Source of the DNA: Bacteroidales bacterium UBA4347
GTDB lineage: Bacteria; Bacteroidota; Bacteroidia; Bacteroidales; P3
NCBI GenBank assembly: GCA_002394185.1
Contig: DGTB01000088.1
Coordinates: 1-5,169 of the forward strand
Direction of reading: 5' to 3'
Length of the DNA stretch: 5,169 nucleotides
Position numbers and translations under genes: made by a program. Positions 1 through 4,406 of this stretch are shown here, piece after piece (within the stretch, counting starts at the first letter, position 1; each line of letters starts with the position of its first letter). The notes below the pieces were generated by a model. That model saw only the letters and a list, made by a program, of their open reading frames with translations, was not told the DNA's origin and ran no database searches.

Positions 1-268
1 GGGGGTCGTTGAAGGCGTCCACGTGGCCGCTGGCCTTCCAGATGCGGGGGTGCATGAAGATGGCGCTGTCGATGCCCACGATGTTCTCGTGCATCTGCAC
101 CATGGCCTTCCACCAGGCCTGCTTGATGTTGTTCTTGAGCTCGGTGCCCAGCTGGCCGTAGTCGTAGACGGCGGCGAGGCCGTCGTAGATCTCCGAGCTG
201 GGGAAGATGAAGCCGTATTCTTTGGCGTGGGACACCACTTTCTTGAAGAAATCGTCTTGGTTTGCCAT
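1..268 (-). CDS. glyS: Glycyl-tRNA synthetase, N-terminal part (cut by window edge)
   Basis: Charges tRNA-Gly with glycine in the cytosol using ATP. Only the first 89 codons are present; the gene runs off the left edge. The start is the ATG at 268-266, giving [10 protein letters not shown]. Visible family features are the class II motif-1 region [17 protein letters not shown] (residues 22-38), followed by [15 protein letters not shown] and the diagnostic [13 protein letters not shown] segment (77-89). These are typical of the single-chain, dimeric GlyRS (archaeal/eukaryal-like type) rather than the two-subunit GlyQ/GlyS enzyme; full-length relatives are roughly 500 residues. The 98-nt space from the kinase stop codon is AT-rich near the start, has no Shine-Dalgarno sequence and no clear promoter or terminator. 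Co-transcription with the upstream genes is therefore possible but unproven. The symbol glyS is used for this single-chain form in many Bacteroidota; glyQS is an alternative name. Confidence 0.95.
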   Translation of the reverse strand, partial: MANQDDFFKKVVSHAKEYGFIFPSSEIYDGLAAVYDYGQLGTELKNNIKQAWWKAMVQMHENIVGIDSAIFMHPRIWKASGHVDAFNDP

Positions 269-366
269 AATCTGTATAGAAACTGTTTATATTTTGTTTT
301 TTATTATTTGATTCAAATCTGTTGGATAACGCCCGTGGGTCGGGTTTATTGTGTCTGAGGGACATT

Positions 367-1854
367 TTATTTTTTCTTCAGCACGATGCGGAAGGTGGTG
401 CCTTGGCCGGGGACGGAATACTTGAGGAAGAGGCGTCCGCGATGGTACTGGTTGACGATGCGCCGGGCCAACGGCAGGCCGAGGCCCCAGCCGCGGCTCT
501 TGGTGGTGAAGCCGCTGTCGAAGATGCGCTTCTGCACCGAGGGACTCATGCCCTTGCCGGTGTCGCTGATGTCGATGTAGATGTTGCGGGCGTCCTGCGA
601 ACCCATGATGGTCACGGTGCCGGCGCCTTCCATGGCGTCGATGGCGTTCTTGCAGAGGTTCTCTATCACCCATTGGAAGAGGTACCCATTCAGCGGGGCT
701 ATGAACGGCTCGTCCTCGGGGAAGGAGACGACGAACTGCACTTTCCTGGGTGCGCGACTCTGCAGGTAGCCTATGGCGGCGCGTACGGCTTCCTCGACAC
801 TCTCTTCCTTCAGCTCGGGCACGGAGCCGATTTTCGAGAAGCGGTGGGTGATGGTCTCCAGGCGCTGGAGGTCTTTGCCGACCTCGGCGGCATATTCGTC
901 GCTGAACTCCTTGCCTTTCAGGTAGTCGGTCCACGCCATGAGCGAGGAGAGGGGAGTGCCCAGCTGATGGGCCGTCTCTTTGGCCAGGCCCACCCAGATG
1001 CGGTTCTGCTCCATGGTGCGTGTGGTGCGGAAGATGTAGTAGCTGACCAGCAGCAGCACGATGGCGATGACGAGGTATAGCAACGGCACCCAGCGGAGGG
1101 AGCGCAGCAGGGGGGAGTTCTCGTAGTAGACATAGGCGTGGCTGTTGTCGGGCAGGGCAATCTCGATGGGGTCGTTCACCGAGGCCATCTGCTCCAGCCT
1201 CGGCAGCAGCTTGGCGGGAGTGCTGACCTCGGAGGAGTCGATGTTGCCCATGGCGATGACCTGCGTGCGTGTGCTGTCGGCGATGATGACCGGCACGAAG
1301 ACCGTGTTGTTGGTGATGTCGGTCAGGAAGGAACGCGTGAAGCGGTTCAGCACCTGCCGCAGCTGGGTGTAGTACTGCGACTCCTTGTAGTACAGCGCCA
1401 TGGGCATGCCGTAGAGACGGTACTTGAAGGGCGGATTCTTCGAGTATTCCTCCAGCAGGGGGCCTTCCAGTTTCTGGCCGGATAGTTCCTGGGGCACGGT
1501 GATGATGCTGTCTTTGGCGGTGGTGATGATGATGGGGGTGCGGGCGGAGTCGATGATGTAGTTGACGTAGGCCAGGCTGAAGCGGAGGTCGATGTTCTGG
1601 TTGGGGTCGTTGAAGGACTGCAGGATGTCGGTGTAGAGCTGCATCTTGCGGTGCTCGTCGAGGGTGGCCTGCTGGAAGAACTGCTGGGTGGCCGACGAGA
1701 TGCGGTTACGCTGCGCTATGGCGTTGGCCCAGAGGCGTATCTTGGCTTCCTCGCTTTCGCGCACCTGGCGCGCAACGTTCTGCACCTGCCACAGGGCGAA
1801 GAGGGCCAGGGCAATGGACAACACCATCAGTATCAGTTTCACTCGTTGCTTCAT
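367..1854 (-). CDS. Membrane-bound sensor histidine kinase without HAMP domain
   Basis: A 495-residue two-component sensor kinase. It has a short cytoplasmic N-terminus, TM1 at about residues 6-24, an extracytoplasmic sensor region of about 230 residues (25-254) that I do not recognise, and TM2 at 255-275. The H-box is AKETAHQLGTPLSS with phospho-acceptor His296. The HATPase domain shows an N-box (ENLCKNAIDAM, 398-408), a G1 box (DTGKGM, 431-436), an F-box (IFDSGFTTK) and a G2 box (GWGLGLPLARR, 455-465). Only about 20 residues separate TM2 from His296, too few for a HAMP linker. The residue after the His is Gln, where classical HisKA kinases have Glu/Asp. No response regulator is in the window, so it is an orphan as far as can be seen. 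It lies 53 nt downstream of the permease gene and probably shares its transcript. The signal and partner are unknown. Confidence 0.93.
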   Translation of the reverse strand: MKQRVKLILMVLSIALALFALWQVQNVARQVRESEEAKIRLWANAIAQRNRISSATQQFFQQATLDEHRKMQLYTDILQSFNDPNQNIDLRFSLAYVNYIIDSARTPIIITTAKDSIITVPQELSGQKLEGPLLEEYSKNPPFKYRLYGMPMALYYKESQYYTQLRQVLNRFTRSFLTDITNNTVFVPVIIADSTRTQVIAMGNIDSSEVSTPAKLLPRLEQMASVNDPIEIALPDNSHAYVYYENSPLLRSLRWVPLLYLVIAIVLLLVSYYIFRTTRTMEQNRIWVGLAKETAHQLGTPLSSLMAWTDYLKGKEFSDEYAAEVGKDLQRLETITHRFSKIGSVPELKEESVEEAVRAAIGYLQSRAPRKVQFVVSFPEDEPFIAPLNGYLFQWVIENLCKNAIDAMEGAGTVTIMGSQDARNIYIDISDTGKGMSPSVQKRIFDSGFTTKSRGWGLGLPLARRIVNQYHRGRLFLKYSVPGQGTTFRIVLKKK

Positions 1855-1863
1855 CGGCTCAAT

Positions 1864-1912
1864 AATTAGGAATTAGAACTTAGAATTTAAAAATTAGAAA
1901 TTAGAAATTAAT
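1864..1912 (+). repeat. Seven-unit 7-bp tandem array (AATTAGA type) filling the permease-kinase gap
   Basis: Seven consecutive 7-bp units in perfect register: AATTAGG, AATTAGA, then variants ACTTAGA and ATTTAAA, then AATTAGA twice and a final AATTAAT. The array covers nearly the whole space between the two genes (1855-1907). It overlaps the permease stop codon, because the TTA of the last unit (1908-1910) is the minus-strand TAA. It starts nine bases before the kinase ATG. All units point the same way, so there is no hairpin. Function is unknown; the array would form part of the kinase leader on a shared transcript. Confidence 0.85.
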
Positions 1913-3188
1913 TCTCTATTTTCACCGCCTGTGCGGGGGTGATGTGCGAGATGTAGGCCGCCGGCAGCAGCAGGGCCAGCAGGCATGCCACAAGGGTGCC
2001 AAGGCTGACAAGGAGGAATATCATCGGGTCGATGTCGACCGGCACATGGGTCATCGAGTAGCTCTCGGCGTCGAGCTTCACTACCTGCCATTGCTGCTGC
2101 ACCACGCAGAGCGCCAACGCCACGGCGTCGCCGATGAGGATGCCTTCGGCGATGAGCCGCGAGGCCTTGATGAGGAAGATGCGGCGCACCGACGCATTGG
2201 TGGCCCCCAGGGCCTTGAGCAGGCCGATGGTGCGCCCTTTCTCGAAAATCATGATGAGCAGCGCCGAGACGATGGCCACGGCACACACGAGGCTCATAAT
2301 GACGAGGATGAGGGTGATGTTGGAGTTCAGCAGGTCAAGCCAGGCAAAGAGGGCAGGGTTGGCCTCGCGGATGGTCTGCACGGAGTAGTCGTAGGGCAGC
2401 TCGTGCTCCACGTTGCGGGCAATGGCATCCAGCCGGTCGAAGTTGTCGACCAGCACCTCGTAGCCACCCACCTGCCGCTCATCCCATTCGTTGAGGCGTT
2501 GCACCTGACGCAGGTCGCCGACCACGTAGAGCTCGTCGAACTCGGTGAGGTCGGTGTTGTAGATGCCGCAGACGGTGAACGCCCGCGAGCGCGGCGTGTC
2601 GCCGCCCCAGAAATAGGTGCGCATTTTGTCGCCCACCTTCAGCCGCAGCCGCGAGGCTATGGTGCTGGAAACGAGGACGTCGGTCGATGGGGTGGCAGAG
2701 TTGATGGCTTGCGTAGCCACTGGGTCACTCAGCAACTCAGTCACTTGGTCACTCAACATCGGCAACCGCCCCTCGACGAGGTTGGAGGCGAAGAAGGTGG
2801 TGTCGTAGTCCGCGCTGAGGCCGCGGAACATGATGCCGTAAATCTGGTCTGCGGTCTTCACCATGCCGCCCTTGGTGGCGAAGTATTGTATGTGGCGCAC
2901 GCCGGGCACGCGCTGGATGCGCTCCACGAGGGTGCTGTCAAGCACGATGGGCTCTTCCTGGTAGGCCGGCGAGGAGGCGAAGTTGCTCACCGTCAGGTGG
3001 CTGCCGAAGCCCACTACCTTGGACGCTATCTCGCCTTGGAAGCCACGCAGGATGCACACGGCCATCACCATCACCACCACTCCGAGGGCAATGCTGACAA
3101 CGGCAATGACGGACAGGGGCCCCGAAAAGCCCCCGCCGTCCTTTGTCCGCGGCATGAACCGCCGTGCTATGAACCGCTCGAACACCAT
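1908..3188 (-). CDS. FtsX/LolC/LolE-type ABC transporter permease
   Basis: A 426-residue inner-membrane permease of the MacB/FtsX fold. The start MVFERFIARRFM matches the usual FIARR beginning of LolC/LolE-type proteins. TM1 is at about residues 26-47, followed by a large extracytoplasmic domain (about 48-288), then TM2 about 290-312, TM3 about 340-363 and TM4 about 389-412. The cytoplasmic motif EKGRTIGLLKALGAT (316-330) is the family's conserved coupling segment that meets the ATPase. Relatives with this layout release lipoproteins from the inner membrane with a LolD-type ATPase; no ATPase gene is in the window, so the substrate is inferred only. The EGRLP to DVLVS stretch (139-174) appears longer than usual for the family and contains an 8-bp DNA repeat. 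There is no Shine-Dalgarno sequence; the start codon follows a run of five A and a repeat-filled leader. The next gene is a sensor kinase, 53 nt on. Confidence 0.9.
   Translation of the reverse strand: MVFERFIARRFMPRTKDGGGFSGPLSVIAVVSIALGVVVMVMAVCILRGFQGEIASKVVGFGSHLTVSNFASSPAYQEEPIVLDSTLVERIQRVPGVRHIQYFATKGGMVKTADQIYGIMFRGLSADYDTTFFASNLVEGRLPMLSDQVTELLSDPVATQAINSATPSTDVLVSSTIASRLRLKVGDKMRTYFWGGDTPRSRAFTVCGIYNTDLTEFDELYVVGDLRQVQRLNEWDERQVGGYEVLVDNFDRLDAIARNVEHELPYDYSVQTIREANPALFAWLDLLNSNITLILVIMSLVCAVAIVSALLIMIFEKGRTIGLLKALGATNASVRRIFLIKASRLIAEGILIGDAVALALCVVQQQWQVVKLDAESYSMTHVPVDIDPMIFLLVSLGTLVACLLALLLPAAYISHITPAQAVKIEN
2705..2721 (-). repeat. Repeat core, copy inside the permease gene
   Basis: On the minus strand this reads AGTGGCTACGCAAGCCA. 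It can form a small stem, TGGC against GCCA, around the 7-nt loop TACGCAA, with one further G-U pair possible. It matches the core at 3245-3261 at 14 of 17 positions, in the same orientation, and like that copy is joined to an array of AGTG-containing units. It encodes part of PVATQAI (156-162). Confidence 0.7.
2716..2755 (-). repeat. Five-unit 8-bp tandem array inside the permease gene
   Basis: Read on the coding strand there are five adjacent 8-bp units with consensus TGAGTGAC; the AG at offsets 2-3, T at offset 4 and C at offset 7 are invariant. Three units equal 24 bp, so the protein shows an 8-residue period: LSDQVTEL (145-152) then LSDPVATQ (153-160). The array stays in frame. It runs directly into a GC-rich core at 2705-2721 that is shared with the intergenic repeat at 3245-3261. 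Confidence 0.85.
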
Positions 3189-3191
3189 TTT

Positions 3192-3291
3192 TTAGTGTTA
3201 AGTGTTAAGTGTTTAGTGTTGAGTGTTAAGTGTTTAGTGTCAAGTGGCCCGCGTAGCAACTAAACACTAAACACTTAACACTAAACACTTC
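3192..3291. repeat. Inverted 7-bp tandem arrays forming a long imperfect hairpin between tpiA and the permease gene
   Basis: The left arm (3192-3240) has seven perfect TNAGTGT units (TTAGTGT, TAAGTGT, TGAGTGT), followed by CAAGTGGC. The right arm (3257-3291) has about five units of the reverse complement (ACACTAA, ACACTTA and degenerate ends). A perfect 14-bp stem pairs 3227-3240 with 3264-3277. Imperfect pairing extends it inward to a 7-nt loop (3249-3255) and outward to about 3213/3291. Because units repeat, a second 14-bp register (3192-3205 with 3271-3284) is possible. The element fills the gap from one base after the tpiA stop to three bases before the permease start. There is no T-run after the stem on either strand, so it is not a standard intrinsic terminator. 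Confidence 0.88.
3245..3261 (-). repeat. Repeat core, intergenic copy
   Basis: On the plus strand this reads TGGCCCGCGTAGCAACT and sits at the apex of the inverted arrays. The shared consensus on the minus strand is AGTKGCTACGCRRGCCA. The 7-nt loop is TACGCGG here and TACGCAA in the permease copy. Stem pairing is GTTGC with GCCAC, with one mismatch. Confidence 0.7.
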
Positions 3292-3292
3292 A

Positions 3293-4054
3293 TCAGAAGC
3301 TCTTGGCGATGGCGATGAAGTCGTCGGCTTTGAGGGAGGCGCCGCCGATGAGGCCGCCGTCGATGTCAGGGCAGGCGAAGAGCTCCTTGGCGTTGGAGGG
3401 CTTGCAGCTGCCGCCGTAGAGGATGCTGATTTCGTCGGCCAGCTCCTTGCCGTATTTGGCGGCGAGGAGGCTGCGGATGTGGGCGTGGATCTCCTGTGCC
3501 TGCTCGGGCGTGGCGGTCTTGCCGGTGCCGATGGCCCACACGGGCTCGTAGGCGATGACCACTTCCTTCATCTCCTCGGCGCTGAGGTGGAAGAGGCCCT
3601 TCTCGACCTGGGTCTTCACCACGTCGAGCTGGCGGCCGGCTTCGCGCTCCTCGAGCACTTCGCCGACGCACACGATGGGCTTCAGGCCGTGCTTCAGCAG
3701 CTGGTTCACCTTGGCGGCGACGGTCTGGTCGGTCTCGCCGTAGTAGGCGCGACGCTCGGAGTGGCCCACGATGCAGTAGTCAATCTCCATGCTCTCAAGC
3801 ATTTCGGCGCTCACCTCGCCGGTGTAGGCGCCCTTCTCCTGGTCGCTGACGTTCTGTGCGCCAACCATGAAATAACTGTCGTTGGCATAGTCGGTGGTCA
3901 TCTCCAGATAGGGGAACGGCGGGCAGACGATAAGCTGCGTGTCGCGCGGGAGCTCCTCTTTCTCAAGGGCTTCCATGATGTCGTTGATCAGTTCGTCGGC
4001 CTCGTTGAAGGTGCAATTCATCTTCCAGTTGCCTGCTACGATATGTTTTCTCAT
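3293..4054 (-). CDS. tpiA: Triosephosphate isomerase
   Basis: Interconverts dihydroxyacetone phosphate and glyceraldehyde 3-phosphate in glycolysis and gluconeogenesis; a cytosolic TIM barrel, normally a homodimer. Its 253 residues are the usual family length. All signature elements are present: Asn9 and Lys11 in AGNWKMN, the electrophile His98 in CIVGHSERR, the catalytic base Glu170 in [14 protein letters not shown] with the flexible loop 6 (about 171-181), [10 protein letters not shown] (213-222), and the phosphate-binding [12 protein letters not shown] (231-242). The start [13 protein letters not shown] is the normal one. Upstream is an A-rich leader (AAAAGAAA before the ATG) without a Shine-Dalgarno sequence. 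It is transcribed away from serC and is followed on the same strand by the permease gene after a 104-nt gap filled with a hairpin-forming repeat. I see no damage to the gene. Confidence 0.98.
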   Translation of the reverse strand: MRKHIVAGNWKMNCTFNEADELINDIMEALEKEELPRDTQLIVCPPFPYLEMTTDYANDSYFMVGAQNVSDQEKGAYTGEVSAEMLESMEIDYCIVGHSERRAYYGETDQTVAAKVNQLLKHGLKPIVCVGEVLEEREAGRQLDVVKTQVEKGLFHLSAEEMKEVVIAYEPVWAIGTGKTATPEQAQEIHAHIRSLLAAKYGKELADEISILYGGSCKPSNAKELFACPDIDGGLIGGASLKADDFIAIAKSF

Positions 4055-4128
4055 TTTCTTTTGGGTGTTAATTGGGTTTTCGGTTAATTGTAATTGATAA
4101 TGATTTCTTGTAATAACGCATCAACAGC

Positions 4129-4158
4129 AATATTATTTTGCCGACGGCAATAAATATT
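4129..4158. promoter_or_regulatory. Palindrome upstream of tpiA, possible operator
   Basis: A perfect 13-bp palindrome, TTGCCGACGGCAA (4138-4150, central A), is flanked on both sides by AATATT (4129-4134 and 4153-4158) at nearly equal spacing. It lies about 85-95 bp before the tpiA start, where a promoter would be expected, so it could be a binding site for a dimeric regulator of tpiA. A weak stem-loop is the alternative; no proper T-run follows on either strand. Binding is inferred only from the symmetry. Confidence 0.4.
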
Positions 4159-4190
4159 TTTCCACCCTACAGAAGGGGGACCTCTCGGGG

Positions 4191-4220
4191 GCCTGTTTGC
4201 CCCTGTTTGCCTCTGTTTGC
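4191..4220 (+). repeat. Three 10-bp tandem repeats (CTGTTTGC)
   Basis: Three consecutive 10-bp units share CTGTTTGC: GCCTGTTTGC, CCCTGTTTGC and CTCTGTTTGC. The period is close to one turn of the DNA helix, so the copies face the same side, which would suit cooperative protein binding. They directly abut the long hairpin at 4220-4272. Function unknown. Confidence 0.75.
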
Positions 4221-4272
4221 CCCCTCCTCCAGCAGAGGTGTGGCATGCCGCATCCCTGCTGGAGGGAGGGGG
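4220..4272. repeat. GC-rich 53-nt hairpin
   Basis: The outer stem pairs 4220-4235 (CCCCCTCCTCCAGCAG) with 4256-4272 (CTGCTGGAGGGAGGGGG): 16 pairs with one bulged G. After one A/C mismatch the pairing continues through 4237-4243 with 4248-4254, including two G-U wobbles, to a CATG tip inside the palindrome GGCATGCC (4242-4249). Neither strand has a T-run after the stem, so it does not look like an intrinsic terminator. It appears to lie upstream of both the tpiA and serC promoters, so it may act as DNA or be a remnant of a dispersed element. Confidence 0.75.
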
Positions 4273-4305
4273 AGTTAAAAAAAAAGTGTCTGTTAAAAAA
4301 AATAT

Positions 4306-4336
4306 TTTGTAAATATAAATTTATTTACTATTTTTG
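4306..4336 (+). promoter_or_regulatory. serC promoter, Bacteroidota primary-sigma type
   Basis: The -33 box TTTG (4306-4309) and the -7 box TATTTTTG (4329-4336, exact fit to TAnnTTTG) are separated by 19 nt, the arrangement known for the Bacteroides primary sigma factor. Two A-tracts (4277-4285 and 4295-4302) lie just upstream and could act like an UP element or bend DNA. Transcription would begin around 4340-4347, giving a leader of about 60-65 nt. Confidence 0.75.
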
Positions 4337-4341
4337 TAGCG

Positions 4342-4360
4342 TTCTGTTAAGTAAGCAGAA
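4342..4360 (+). promoter_or_regulatory. Small stem-loop at the 5' end of the serC leader
   Basis: TTCTGTT (4342-4348) pairs with AGCAGAA (4354-4360): seven pairs including one G-U, with a 5-nt loop AAGTA. It sits at or just after the predicted transcription start, where a 5' stem could protect the mRNA. Stability is modest and the transcription start is predicted, not known. Confidence 0.35.
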
Positions 4361-4406
4361 GTTAGTTAATTAATTAAATATAAATTACTTAAAACAAAAA
4401 CAAACA

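Larger units (their letters stand above)
4055..4406. other. Divergent intergenic region between tpiA and serC
   Basis: This 352-bp stretch has no credible coding frame. From the tpiA side it contains an AT-rich leader (4055-4128), a palindrome (4129-4158), a GC-rich block with three 10-bp repeats and a long hairpin (about 4161-4274), two A-tracts (4277-4285 and 4295-4302), the serC promoter (4306-4336) and an A/T-rich serC leader. No tpiA promoter could be assigned with confidence: the best minus-strand match to the -7 box, TATTGCTG at 4132-4125, fits six of eight positions overall and has no clear TTTG partner. Confidence 0.8.

Noticed and set aside
331..345. Short stem-loop between the kinase gene and glyS (CCCG, TGGGT loop, CGGG)
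   Set aside because: Only four firm pairs plus a wobble, and no T-run after it on the minus strand where a terminator would be needed.
322..1485. Plus-strand open frames opposite the histidine kinase (322-1080 and 1138-1485)
   Set aside because: They mirror the kinase codons, have no recognisable domains and no promoter; the kinase motifs on the minus strand explain the sequence.
1908..3188. Permease as a pseudogene because of the internal tandem repeat
   Set aside because: The frame stays open from a normal start to a normal C-terminus with all four membrane segments and the coupling motif intact.
1944..3263. Long plus-strand open frame (439 codons) opposite the permease gene
   Set aside because: It is the complement of a clear membrane-protein gene in GC-rich DNA, runs through the intergenic repeat, is rich in His, Gly and Ala and resembles no family.
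3192..3291. CRISPR array or intrinsic terminator
   Set aside because: Units are 7 bp with no spacers, so not CRISPR. On the minus strand the stem is followed by A residues and the start codon, not by a T-run, and no plus-strand gene ends here.
3479..4087. Plus-strand open frame of 202 codons opposite tpiA
   Set aside because: Shadow of a complete, intact tpiA gene.
4125..4132. tpiA -7 promoter box TATTGCTG on the minus strand
   Set aside because: Two of the six fixed positions of TAnnTTTG fail and there is no TTTG at the right distance upstream.
4220..4272. Intrinsic terminator
   Set aside because: The stem is strong, but the plus side is followed by an A-run and the minus side by mixed sequence; neither adjoining gene ends here.
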